The notes below the pieces were generated by a model. The model saw only the letters and a list, made by a program, of their open reading frames with translations, was not told the DNA's origin and did not search any database. This document shows positions 19,291 through 27,089 of a stretch of DNA of 64,000 nucleotides, one piece after another (the first letter of the stretch is position 1; each line of letters begins with the position of its first letter). Origin of the DNA: JAICXG01 sp963801255 (GTDB lineage Bacteria > Verrucomicrobiota > Verrucomicrobiia > Chthoniobacterales > UBA10450); the NCBI GenBank assembly GCA_963801255.1, contig CAWDEC010000007.1:186001-250000 (forward strand), given 5' to 3'. The translations under genes were made by a program, and so were the position numbers.

Positions 19291-19321
19291 CATCCAGGCT
19301 GTGATGAAGGCGTGTGCCTGG

Positions 19322-20272
19322 TTATAAGTCTTCTCCCTCAGGATCAGCATCACGCGACCTGAACCAGTCATAGGTCCGAGCGATCCCTTCACGGAGAGGG
19401 ATTATCGGTTGCCAGCCTAACGATTTGATTTTTGAGATGTCGAGGAGCTTGCGTGGGGTGCCGTCGGGCTTGCTGGAGTCCCAAGCCAACTCGCCTTTGA
19501 AACCCACCACGTCACAGACCAGCTCCGCCAGTTCGCGTATGGTCAGATCGAGACCGGTGCCGACGTTGATGACTTCCGGGCTCTCGTAATTTTGCAGAAG
19601 GAACAGACAGGCCGCCGCTAAATCGTCCACGTGGAGAAATTCGCGACGCGGATTGCCTGAACCCCAGACGACGATCTCCTGCGCCCCGCTCTGTTTCGCC
19701 TCGTGCGCTTTGCGCAGAAGCGCAGCGAGAACGTGCGAGGTTGCGAGATCGAAATTGTCGTTCGGGCCGTAAAGATTTGTTGGCATGGCGGAGATGAAGT
19801 TCGCGCCATACTCGCGGGCATAGGATTGGCAGAGCTTGATCCCGGCAATCTTGGCAATGGCGTAGCCTTCGTTGGTCGGTTCGAGTGGACCGCCTAACAA
19901 CGCGCCTTCCGGAATCGGCTGCGGCGCGAACTTCGGATAAATGCAGGAGCTGCCGAGAAAAAGCAGCTTGCGCACACCGTTTTGATGCGAGGCACGAATG
20001 ACGTTGTTCTGGATTTCCAGGTTAGCGAGCAGAAATTCAACCGGTTCGTCGTTATTCGCTTTGATCCCGCCCACCCGGGCCGCGGCCAGGATGACGAATT
20101 TTGGTTTTTCCCGAGCGAAGAATTCGTCGACCGCACCGCGATTCCTCAGGTCGAGCTCGGCTCGCGTGCGGGTAAGCAGTTGCGTAAAACCGTCACTCGT
20201 CAAGCGGCGAAGAATCGCGCTTCCGACAAGGCCACGGTGGCCGGCCACGAATACCGAATCCTCTTTCTTCAT
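19322..20272 (-). CDS. fcl: GDP-L-fucose synthase
   Basis: NADPH-dependent 3,5-epimerase/4-reductase that turns GDP-4-keto-6-deoxymannose into GDP-L-fucose for surface glycans. The start chosen is ATG 20270-20272 (MKKEDSVFVAGHRGLVGSAI) because the 30 codons before it are low-complexity. SDR motifs: GHRGLVGSA at the N terminus, LGSSCIYPK with the catalytic Ser/Tyr region, EGYAIAKIAG (YxxxK) and MPTNLYGPNDNFD. GDP-mannose 4,6-dehydratase, its usual neighbour, is not in this window. Confidence 0.93.
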   Translation of the reverse strand: MKKEDSVFVAGHRGLVGSAILRRLTSDGFTQLLTRTRAELDLRNRGAVDEFFAREKPKFVILAAARVGGIKANNDEPVEFLLANLEIQNNVIRASHQNGVRKLLFLGSSCIYPKFAPQPIPEGALLGGPLEPTNEGYAIAKIAGIKLCQSYAREYGANFISAMPTNLYGPNDNFDLATSHVLAALLRKAHEAKQSGAQEIVVWGSGNPRREFLHVDDLAAACLFLLQNYESPEVINVGTGLDLTIRELAELVCDVVGFKGELAWDSSKPDGTPRKLLDISKIKSLGWQPIIPLREGIARTYDWFRSRDADPEGEDL

Positions 20273-20605
20273 TTTTGCGCCTTCAGCTTCACCCTTCTCT
20301 TCTGAGCTTTTTTTCATTGGTCGGTCAATTCTCCCGCTCATGTTCACCAAGAATGGCCCCAACTAGGTCGCAAGCACCTTGTCCTTGGGCAGGGGTTAAA
20401 GCCAATCCAGATGTGCGGCTCCAGGCAGAGACCCCGCTCATTGCCTGCGAGAAATATGCGCTCGATCCCTTTGTGCTTCGAAGGGAAACTCGAACTTATC
20501 CAGACGGCCAAGTAATTCTCTTTCTATGAGATAGCCATAGCGCAGCCCGTTTTGTCGTGAATTTTGGCCTTGATTTTTTGGATCAAAAAAGAACACACTG
20601 GCGAA
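20273..20605. other. Intergenic region upstream of fcl and the zinc-ribbon gene
   Basis: A 333-base divergent region. I find no convincing gene, tRNA, terminator or long inverted repeat. The part nearest fcl may instead encode a short N-terminal extension of that protein (a frame stays open to 20362). Promoters for both flanking genes must lie here, but no clear -35/-10 pair stands out. Confidence 0.4.
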
Positions 20606-21034
20606 ATGAACCCGCCCGTATCCGACCAGAGCCAAACGTCTCGCCCGCTTCGGCGAAAACACTCTGGTCGTTTGCGCGCATACTCCGTTGCCTCTGCTCC
20701 ACGACCGAGTCGCAAGACACGGCGTTTCCGTTGTCGCAACTGCGGACAAAAAATCCAGGTCGAGCGCGCTCTTCGTCGCTCCGCTATCATCTGCCCAACC
20801 TGCCAGGAATTGGTCCCTGCGCCAAAGCTGGGACGCATTTGCCTCGAACTCTGCGGCGGCGTTATTCTTTTCCTCGGCGGCCTCGCCCTCGGCCATGTTT
20901 CGACTGACAAGCCGGTTGCTCCGACCAGCGCAGCGGCGGCGGTTTTGCCCGGCGGCAAAAGCCAACATGCCCCAACGAAATCCAAGCCGCCAAAGCCATC
21001 GTGGTTTACCAACAACCAGGATGGAAGACCCTAA
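20606..21034 (+). CDS. Zinc-ribbon membrane-anchored protein of unknown function
   Basis: A protein of about 142 residues from the ATG at 20606 (MNPPVSDQSQ); the frame also opens 14 codons earlier. A basic Ser/Arg-rich stretch is followed by a zinc ribbon, CRNCGQKIQ ... IICPTCQE (two CxxC pairs about 20 residues apart). Then comes one hydrophobic helix, LCGGVILFLGGLALG, and a Pro/Lys-rich tail. The layout suggests a cytosolic metal-binding head on a membrane anchor. Its stop lies inside the hairpin at 21029-21046. I do not recognise a named family. Confidence 0.6.
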   Translation: MNPPVSDQSQTSRPLRRKHSGRLRAYSVASAPRPSRKTRRFRCRNCGQKIQVERALRRSAIICPTCQELVPAPKLGRICLELCGGVILFLGGLALGHVSTDKPVAPTSAAAAVLPGGKSQHAPTKSKPPKPSWFTNNQDGRP

Positions 21035-21046
21035 CCATTGTTAGGG
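21029..21046. terminator. Compact hairpin built from the GTTAGG core
   Basis: CCCTAAC and GTTAGGG form a perfect 7-bp stem around the loop CATT; a five-T run follows six bases after the stem (21053-21057). It sits between the zinc-ribbon gene and the DUF3052 gene. It could terminate transcription, or it may be a degenerate inverted pair of the window-wide GCCTAACGA motif. Confidence 0.45.
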
Positions 21047-21067
21047 CATGGCTTTTTGAGCGAGAGG

Positions 21068-21493
21068 GTGGCCGGATATTCTGAAAAATCGCTCGCGGAA
21101 AAGCTCGGCATCAAGAGCGGTTTCACCGTTGCACTGATCGATCCGCCGCTCGGATATCGCGGACTGCTGGAGCCGCTGCCGCTGGATGTTCGGTTCGGCG
21201 CGCTGGCGGATAAGCCAGAGGTGATCCATTACTTCGCCACCGAGGGGAAGCAATTCTCGAAACAGCTCCGGCACCTGCGCTCTGAGATGCGCGACGATGC
21301 CCTGCTTTGGGTTTCGTGGCCGAAGAAAAGCAGCGGTCGCCAGACGGACATGAGCGAAGATGTCGTGCGCGAGATCGCGCTCCCGCTCGGCCTGGTCGAC
21401 ACCAAGGTTTGCGCAGTCGATGAGATCTGGTCGGGGCTGCGGCTGGTCGTCCGGGTAAAGAATCGTCGGTCGGCAAAGGCAACATCCCGTTAG
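21068..21493 (+). CDS. DUF3052 family protein
   Basis: A 141-residue protein from GTG 21068, where family similarity begins (VAGYSEKSLAEKLGIKSG); a purine-rich GAGAGG directly precedes it. The frame extends 10 codons upstream. Characteristic DUF3052 segments are ALLWVSWPKKSSG, TDMSEDVVREIALPLGLVD and KVCAVDEIWSGLRLVVR. The function is unknown; the family is widespread as a stand-alone cytosolic protein. A GCCTAACGA copy starts at 21493, at its stop codon. Confidence 0.82.
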   Translation: MAGYSEKSLAEKLGIKSGFTVALIDPPLGYRGLLEPLPLDVRFGALADKPEVIHYFATEGKQFSKQLRHLRSEMRDDALLWVSWPKKSSGRQTDMSEDVVREIALPLGLVDTKVCAVDEIWSGLRLVVRVKNRRSAKATSR

Positions 21494-21566
21494 CCTAACG
21501 AATCACATCCGACAGCTCCATTTTGCGTTAGCTGTTCCAAAGCCGCTTATGCGGTGCATCGAAAAG

Positions 21567-21971
21567 ATGCCTTACATCACAGAACTGACCGAGGATTGTC
21601 GCGGTATTGTGCACGTCGGCACGGGTCTCGTGACCGGTGAAGACCTGATTGAAGCCACGCGCATGGCTTCACAGCTCGTGCAAAACACGGAGAATTTTCA
21701 ATTCGAATTCATCGACCTTTCCGAGGTCAGCGAGGTACAGATCACCGAGCAGCAATTAGAGGAAATTGCAAAAGAAGAACGCATCGCCGCAGCTTACAGG
21801 CCGCGTGCCATTGTCGCGATCGTCGCGCCTGCAGACGCTGTCTTCGCGATTGCCCAACAATGGCAACAAAAAGTGGAAGATCTCGACTGGCGCACACTCA
21901 TCGCCCGCTCGCGACCGGAGGCCCTCAGGTGGTTGCGCGACCAGCTGGCACTCGCCCAAGTTAAGCTCTAG
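21567..21971 (+). CDS. Hypothetical protein, possibly SpoIIAA/STAS-like fold
   Basis: A protein of about 134 residues from ATG 21567 (MPYITELTEDCRGIVHVGTG); an in-frame ATG 18 bases upstream is the alternative. Alternating strands and helices (FEFIDLSEVSEVQIT, AIVAIVAPADAVFAIAQQW, W-rich C-terminal helix) resemble the SpoIIAA-like/STAS-type small domains. The assignment is only by look. There is no signal peptide or membrane segment. It lies 91 bases before dapL on the same strand. Confidence 0.6.
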   Translation: MPYITELTEDCRGIVHVGTGLVTGEDLIEATRMASQLVQNTENFQFEFIDLSEVSEVQITEQQLEEIAKEERIAAAYRPRAIVAIVAPADAVFAIAQQWQQKVEDLDWRTLIARSRPEALRWLRDQLALAQVKL

Positions 21972-22062
21972 CGCGCTTTCGCTCGCCCGACTGGAACAGA
22001 GGATTTCGTTGACAGCGCAATTGCGCCCTGTTGCATAGGGCCGACCGCAGTCCGCGGACGCC

Positions 22063-23313
22063 ATGGCTTATCTAAACGAAAATTATCTCAAGCTTCGAGC
22101 CGGCTATCTCTTCCCTGAAATCGCGCGTCGGGTGAAGGAGTTCTGCGCGGCCAATCCGAAGAGTGCAAAACGACTAATCCGCTGCGGAATTGGCGACGTT
22201 ACCGAGCCACTTCCTGTCGCTGCGGTAAAGGCAATGAAGGCGGCCGTCGATGAACTGTCGGTTCGCGAAACATTTCGTGGCTACGGGCACGAACAAGGTG
22301 AGCTTTTTCTGCGCAGCAAGATCGCTCAGATCGATTACCGTGACCGGAGCATCGATATCGCCGATGATGAGATCTTCATCTCCGACGGCTCAAAGAGCGA
22401 CTGCGGATTTATCCTCGACGTCCTTGGCGACCGCAATCGAATCGCCATCCCCGATCCGGTTTATCCCGTCTATGTCGATACAAACGTCATGGCCGGACAC
22501 ACCGGAGCAGCCGGCTCAAGCGGCCGCTACCAAGGCATTCTTTATCTTCCGTGCCGTGCTGAGAATGGCTTTGTGGCTGAGCCGCCTAACGAGCCGGCTG
22601 ACATCATTTATCTTTGCTTCCCCAACAATCCGACTGGGGCAATCGCGACGCGCGCGCAACTCGAGGGCTGGATTGAGTACGCACGGCGACACCGCGCAAT
22701 CCTGCTCTACGATGCGGCTTATGAAGGCTACATCAGCGAGCCTGGTATCCCTCGCTCAATCTTCGAGATCCCGGGAGCCTTGGAACATGCGATCGAGTTT
22801 CGCAGCTTTTCCAAGACCGGCGGATTCACCGGCGTGCGTTGCGGTTTCACCGTTATGAGCAAACGATTGCTCGCCCAGACTAGCGACGGCCGCAATCTGC
22901 CCCTGCATCCTCTTTGGCATAGGCGTTGGAGCACGAAAGCCAACAGCGTCAGCTATCCGGTGCAACGTGGTGCGGAGGCGCTTTACAGTGAGGAAGGCCA
23001 GGCACAGGTGCGCGCGCTGGTGGACCACTACATGGGGAACGCGCGCATTTTGAGCGAAGCAGCGGCCCGTGCCGGACTTCAGATCTACGGTGGGAAAAAC
23101 GCGCCCTATCTTTGGGTGAAAACTCCGCCTGGTCTCACCAGTTGGGAAATGTTCGATCGCATGCTGCAAGAGTTGAATGTCGTCATCACTCCAGGGAGCG
23201 GGTTTGGATCGGAAGGCGAAGGTTATTTCCGGATCTCCGCCTTTAACAGTCGCAAGAACGCCGAGGAAGTTGGCCGACGGTTGGAAGGAGCGGATTTCGC
23301 GCGGACTGCATAG
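22063..23313 (+). CDS. dapL: LL-diaminopimelate aminotransferase
   Basis: PLP aminotransferase that converts tetrahydrodipicolinate directly to LL-diaminopimelate, the short lysine/peptidoglycan route of Chlamydiae, Verrucomicrobia, plants and others. The 416-residue length is normal. Family signatures are NENYLKLRAGYLFPEIARRV at the start, RCGIGDVTEPL, ISDGSKSDCGFI, YLCFPNNPTGA and the Schiff-base lysine in FRSFSKTGGFTGVRCGF. One GCCTAACGA copy is in frame as PNE (EPPNEPADI). Confidence 0.95.
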   Translation: MAYLNENYLKLRAGYLFPEIARRVKEFCAANPKSAKRLIRCGIGDVTEPLPVAAVKAMKAAVDELSVRETFRGYGHEQGELFLRSKIAQIDYRDRSIDIADDEIFISDGSKSDCGFILDVLGDRNRIAIPDPVYPVYVDTNVMAGHTGAAGSSGRYQGILYLPCRAENGFVAEPPNEPADIIYLCFPNNPTGAIATRAQLEGWIEYARRHRAILLYDAAYEGYISEPGIPRSIFEIPGALEHAIEFRSFSKTGGFTGVRCGFTVMSKRLLAQTSDGRNLPLHPLWHRRWSTKANSVSYPVQRGAEALYSEEGQAQVRALVDHYMGNARILSEAAARAGLQIYGGKNAPYLWVKTPPGLTSWEMFDRMLQELNVVITPGSGFGSEGEGYFRISAFNSRKNAEEVGRRLEGADFARTA

Positions 23314-23385
23314 CACCATCGTGGCGTAATCGTTCCGGGCTGGCTCGCGGCCGTTGTTGGCGACTCGTTAGGCGAGAGATCCGCC

Positions 23386-24057
23386 TTGGGCTTGCGCCTC
23401 CTTATTAGAAGAATTCGCGCTCGGAGAACAGCGACTCACCAACACACGAAGCCTGCGCTTCTCGGTGATTGCGCCGACGTTTCTCCGCTCAGACGGGGGT
23501 GGCATCGGAGTGGAGCCACAAATGATGGCGAATTCCTTGCGTGCGCCGCATGCGGCTTGCAACTTAGCGGCTTGGAAAAGGATGAACGTCAGGGCTTTTC
23601 GCGCAGTCTGCCGCAACTCTACCGGTTCTGTTTTCTCATGACTGGAGATACGAGCAAGGCGCTGCGGGCTTTTCAGAACACTTTGCGTGAAGCCGCCTTG
23701 CTCGCATCGCGCGATCAATTGCCAGCTGATCGATTATGGTCCTTTCACGAAGCACGACATCAATGCCTAACGATCGTAAAAGGCGACGTGCAGCCCGAAT
23801 CGAACACTATGCCGGAGGAAGCAATCTCCTCCGATGCCGCCGCGCGCGTAAAGCAACTCGTGCCGGATCAGCTGGCCGCCTGGATTGCAGCCGCGCCGGA
23901 GCCGCAACGTAGCGCGCTGGCCTTTTTTTACCTGAACGAATTTACTCATCGCGAGATGCAAAATCTGCTCGACGTAAGAATGGATGAGCTTGCCGACCTC
24001 ATTTCGCATGGCCGGACGCAGTTCCAAGCCTGGCTTAACAGCGTGACGGAAGCGTGA
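23386..24057 (+). CDS. ECF-like sigma factor (divergent)
   Basis: A protein of up to 223 residues with a weak but recognisable sigma-70 layout. Region 2-like: LPQLYRFCFLMTGDTSKALRAFQNTL. Region 4-like: PEPQRSALAFFYLNEFTHREMQNLLDV ... LISHGRTQFQAWL, the last part being the recognition helix. The start is unsure: the TTG at 23386 is the most upstream, and the first ~45 residues look non-conserved. It overlaps the next gene (GTGA), whose product looks like a membrane anti-sigma factor. Cognate promoters are unknown. Confidence 0.65.
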   Translation: MGLRLLIRRIRARRTATHQHTKPALLGDCADVSPLRRGWHRSGATNDGEFLACAACGLQLSGLEKDERQGFSRSLPQLYRFCFLMTGDTSKALRAFQNTLREAALLASRDQLPADRLWSFHEARHQCLTIVKGDVQPESNTMPEEAISSDAAARVKQLVPDQLAAWIAAAPEPQRSALAFFYLNEFTHREMQNLLDVRMDELADLISHGRTQFQAWLNSVTEA

Positions 24058-24842
24058 TGAAACGCTGGCTCTCGCGACGCAAGCGCGCCCTAATAGAGTG
24101 CGCACCGATTACCGATGCCGCGCCAAGCGATCGCGCGATGCGCTCCGCCCTTGAAACCGCGCGCACCATTCCAGAGGCTGCGGCCGCCCTCACCGCGCAA
24201 CATCGTTTCGACGTCGCCCTGTCGGATCTCGTGCGGAACATTGCGATTCCGCGCGAAGCCGAAGAATGGTTCGTCAATGCCGCACTAATCAAAGGCGCAA
24301 AACGAAGTTGGAAAAAAACAGCGCGTCATCCGGCCATCCTTGCCACCGCCCTCGCGGTGTTGGTTTTGACCGGCACCGGCATTTTCTTTTTCCTCGAACA
24401 GCTGCATGAATTCCCAGGGTCAGCCACGGCGAAAAGATTGCTCGGCGTGGCGGCCACCTCGCGCCACGTCCAATTCGAGCCGCTCAACACCGATGCAATC
24501 AACCTCGGCGATTATTTCTTCATGAAATTTCAGCTCGAACACTTCGATATTCCGATGCAGTTCGCTGATTTTCGGGCGCGCGGCGCGCGTATCTTCGATG
24601 ATGAAGACGGGCGTCGGGTCGCACAGGTAGTCGTGGCGGAACGCGGCGTGCAGTTCTTCCTTTTCGCAGCGGACAACCCTCATTCGCGGCATAAAACAAA
24701 ACTGACCCGCACAGTCTGGCGTTACGTGGCAGATGAAGGCTGGGCCGCCGCAGTCACTGAGCGTGAAGGCGTTTGCTTCATGATCGCGATGCGAGGAACA
24801 GAGGCAGAGCTGCAATCGTATCTCGCGGATCGAGGACGGTAA
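24054..24842 (+). CDS. Single-pass membrane protein, probable anti-sigma factor
   Basis: A 262-residue protein, translationally coupled to the sigma-like gene. About 100 cytosolic residues, including a basic start and an Ala-rich helical part, are followed by one membrane helix near residues 98-115 (ILATALAVLVLTGTGIFFF). The remaining 145 residues would be periplasmic. This topology and gene order match anti-sigma factors of ECF systems. No zinc-binding HxxxCxxC (ZAS) motif is seen, so the call rests on context. Confidence 0.55.
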   Translation: MMKRWLSRRKRALIECAPITDAAPSDRAMRSALETARTIPEAAAALTAQHRFDVALSDLVRNIAIPREAEEWFVNAALIKGAKRSWKKTARHPAILATALAVLVLTGTGIFFFLEQLHEFPGSATAKRLLGVAATSRHVQFEPLNTDAINLGDYFFMKFQLEHFDIPMQFADFRARGARIFDDEDGRRVAQVVVAERGVQFFLFAADNPHSRHKTKLTRTVWRYVADEGWAAAVTEREGVCFMIAMRGTEAELQSYLADRGR

Positions 24843-25009
24843 AAGCCAAGATTCCGGGTTCAACCGCGGACCGAGATAGCGCAGTTGGTAGGCTGGTTGC
24901 TGCGCTTGCGGCAAAGCAACAATAGGTACCCTCGCAGCTCTCAGACAGTCTTGGGGCGTGGGTGCGTTGACACGTCCGATGGGTCATTCAAGCTTACGGG
25001 CTTCTGCGC

Positions 25010-25081
25010 GCCAGGGTAGCTCAGTGGTAGAGCAGGGGACTCATAAGCCCTTGGTCGGGAGTTCAACTCTCCCCCCTGGCA
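25010..25081 (+). tRNA. tRNA-Met(CAU)
   Basis: A full cloverleaf can be drawn. Acceptor GCCAGGG pairs with CCCTGGC, the D-arm is GCTC/GAGC around AGTGGTA, the anticodon loop is CTCATAA with CAU, and the T-stem GGGAG/CTCCC encloses TTCAACT. The anticodon stem has an A-G mismatch next to the loop. The discriminator is A and the CCA end is not fully encoded. TTGACA at 24967-24972 may be its -35 box. An Ile-tRNA with modified CAU anticodon is the alternative identity; initiator features (three G-C pairs at the loop) are absent. Confidence 0.93.
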
Positions 25082-25217
25082 CCCCCCTCTCGTTTGGCGT
25101 TTCTCCTGCTGTTAATTCTGCTCCGGCTCGCAGGCGTGATCCCAAGCCCCATCCGCCAACATGAATCCGCTTTATCGAAAACGTCCGAGCAGGATCGGAG
25201 AAAATTCGGGCCGCGAT

Positions 25218-25242
25218 TTGACAATGAATGAACGTTCATTCA
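25218..25242 (+). promoter_or_regulatory. TetR operator overlapping the efflux-operon promoter
   Basis: TTGACA (25218-25223) is a consensus -35 box. Directly after it lies the perfect 18-bp palindrome TGAATGAACGTTCATTCA (25225-25242), filling the spacer to the expected -10. The TGAATGAACGTTCATTCA form is typical of TetR-family operators in front of RND pumps. Repressor binding here would block RNA polymerase, so the operon is probably autorepressed. Confidence 0.75.
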
Positions 25243-25256
25243 CTATGCGTTTCCCG

Positions 25257-25892
25257 ATGTCAAAAAAACTCTCCGAACCTCAGCTGGATCGGCACCAACA
25301 GATACTGGAGGCGGCCATGATTTGCTTCGGCGAATGCGGATTTCACCAGACCAGCATGCACGACATTAGCGAGAAGGCCGGGATCAGCGTCGGCCTGATC
25401 TACCGCTATTTCAAAAACAAGGACGAAGTCATCGCCGCTCTCGCCGCCGAGCATAAGAGAAACATCGCGGACCTGCTCGAGCGGGCCGGCCAGGCGTCAA
25501 CTTTGCTCGAGGCGATGGAGATTCTCTTTACGTCGGACTGCTGCGAGCGCTCGCCCCAGATCATCTCGGCGTTTGTCGTCGACCTGTTCGCGGAGGCGAG
25601 CCGCAATTCCCGGGTCGCGAAAGTCGTCCGCGACGTGACGCGGGCAAAATCCGCGGGCGTGTCCGCGCTCATCGCCCGTTCCCCGGAGGCGAAAACGACA
25701 ACGCACGGTCTCAAGCCGGCGGAGATTGCGGAGATGATTTTCGCAGTGAATGATGGCACTATGATGCGCGGCGTGCTCCGCCCCTCGGGCACCTCCACGG
25801 CACGGCAGAGAGAACAGCAACTGAATGTCGCCCGCACTCTCTGGCGACTCTTGTTTACCCAAAAAAAATCCCATGCAAACGGTCACCGCTAG
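25257..25892 (+). CDS. TetR/AcrR family transcriptional repressor
   Basis: A regulator of about 211 residues. ATG 25257 (MSKKLSEPQLDRHQQILEAA) is chosen because earlier in-frame starts would place the promoter and operator inside the gene. The N-terminal helix-turn-helix is clear: FGECGFHQTSMHDISEKAG followed by ISVGLIYRYFKNKDEVIAAL. The C-terminal ligand domain is helical and divergent. It is first in an operon with the membrane-fusion and RND pump genes, overlapping the next start by 20 bases, and probably senses a pump substrate. Confidence 0.92.
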   Translation: MSKKLSEPQLDRHQQILEAAMICFGECGFHQTSMHDISEKAGISVGLIYRYFKNKDEVIAALAAEHKRNIADLLERAGQASTLLEAMEILFTSDCCERSPQIISAFVVDLFAEASRNSRVAKVVRDVTRAKSAGVSALIARSPEAKTTTHGLKPAEIAEMIFAVNDGTMMRGVLRPSGTSTARQREQQLNVARTLWRLLFTQKKSHANGHR

Positions 25893-27075
25893 AGCTCCAG
25901 TGCGATCGGAGCGCACCACCACTGCCGCTAGACCACGACGCAGCCAGAAAGGCCCGATCTTCTGGGTGATTCTCGGGCTCGTCGGGATTTTCCTTCTCTT
26001 AGCCGGGATCAAAGCCTTGCAAATCGTGACCATGATTAAGGCCGGCAAAGCAACGGTCCCGCCGCCCACCACGGTGACTAGCGCGATCGTGAAACAGGCG
26101 GATTGGCAACCGACGGTTGCCGCTGTCGGCTCGGTCTCGCCGGTGCAAGGCGCGACGATCAGCGCCGAACTGGCCGGCCGGGTGAGTGAGATCGATTTTG
26201 AATCTGGCGCGAAGGTGGAAAAAGGTCAGCCCCTGCTCAAGCTCGATGTCGCCGCGGAAGAAGCGCAGCTGCGCTCCGCCAAGGCCGACCTAGAGCTGAT
26301 GAAATCGGAGCTCGACCGCGCGCAAAATCTTTCCAAGGACAACGTGATTTCGAAGGCGGAGCTGGACACCGCACGGGCGAAATTCGACGCATCGAAGGCG
26401 GCGGTCGACAACATGCAGGCGACGATCGACAAGAAGGCAATCCGGGCGCCGTTCGCAGGCGTGGCTGGCATTCGCTACGTCAATCCCGGGCAGATGGTAG
26501 CGGTGGGCGACAAACTGGTGTCGCTCCAAACCCTCGACAATGTCTTCGTCGATTTCTCGCTGCCGCAAAACAACCTGTCGAAAGTGGCGGTCGGGCTGGA
26601 AGTGAACGTGACGACCGACGCGGTTCCGGGTCGCAAGTTCAAAGGTACTCTTACCGCGATCAATTCCTCAGTCGACCCCGCGACGCGGAGTGTGCAGGTC
26701 CAGGCGACTCTCGAGAATAAGGACCACGCTTTGCGCCCAGGGATGTTCGCGAAAGTGGAGGTGCTGCTCCCGCAAAAAATCTCCACCCTTTTCATTCCCG
26801 CGACCGCCGTCTCCTACGCGCCTTTCGGCGATTCGGTTTACGTGATCGAGAAAAAGCAAAACAAAGAGACGAAGAAAGACGAACTGGTCCTGCGCCAGCA
26901 ATTTATCCGGCTCGGCGAATCGCGTGGCGATTTCGTCGCCGTCACGGAGGGTTTGAAGAAGGGCCAGGAGGTCGTCGGCACCGGCGCCTTCAAACTGCGC
27001 AACGGGCTAAACGTGGTCGTCGACAACAAGCTCGCGCCGAAGCCGCAGCTCGCTCCCACCCCGGGGAATACCTAA
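25873..27075 (+). CDS. RND efflux periplasmic adaptor (membrane fusion protein)
   Basis: HlyD/AcrA-type adaptor of about 400 residues from ATG 25873 (MQTVTARAP). A single N-terminal membrane helix (FWVILGLVGIFLLLAGI) anchors it. The lipoyl halves are visible as ELAGRVSEIDFESGAKVEKGQ and IRAPFAGVAGIRYVNPGQMV, flanking a coiled-coil hairpin (LRSAKADLELMKSELDRAQ). A beta-barrel domain follows (ATRSVQVQATLENKDHALRPGM). It links the RND pump to an outer-membrane channel, which is not encoded here. The stop TAA falls inside CCTAACGA. Confidence 0.93.
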   Translation: MQTVTARAPVRSERTTTAARPRRSQKGPIFWVILGLVGIFLLLAGIKALQIVTMIKAGKATVPPPTTVTSAIVKQADWQPTVAAVGSVSPVQGATISAELAGRVSEIDFESGAKVEKGQPLLKLDVAAEEAQLRSAKADLELMKSELDRAQNLSKDNVISKAELDTARAKFDASKAAVDNMQATIDKKAIRAPFAGVAGIRYVNPGQMVAVGDKLVSLQTLDNVFVDFSLPQNNLSKVAVGLEVNVTTDAVPGRKFKGTLTAINSSVDPATRSVQVQATLENKDHALRPGMFAKVEVLLPQKISTLFIPATAVSYAPFGDSVYVIEKKQNKETKKDELVLRQQFIRLGESRGDFVAVTEGLKKGQEVVGTGAFKLRNGLNVVVDNKLAPKPQLAPTPGNT

Positions 27076-27089
27076 CGATTTTCGCGGAT

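Noticed and set aside
24855..24895. T-arm-like GGGTTCAACC and D-arm-like AGCGCAGTTGGTAG just upstream of the tRNA
   Set aside because: They are in the wrong order for one tRNA, acceptor and anticodon stems cannot be drawn, and similarity may be chance or an old remnant.
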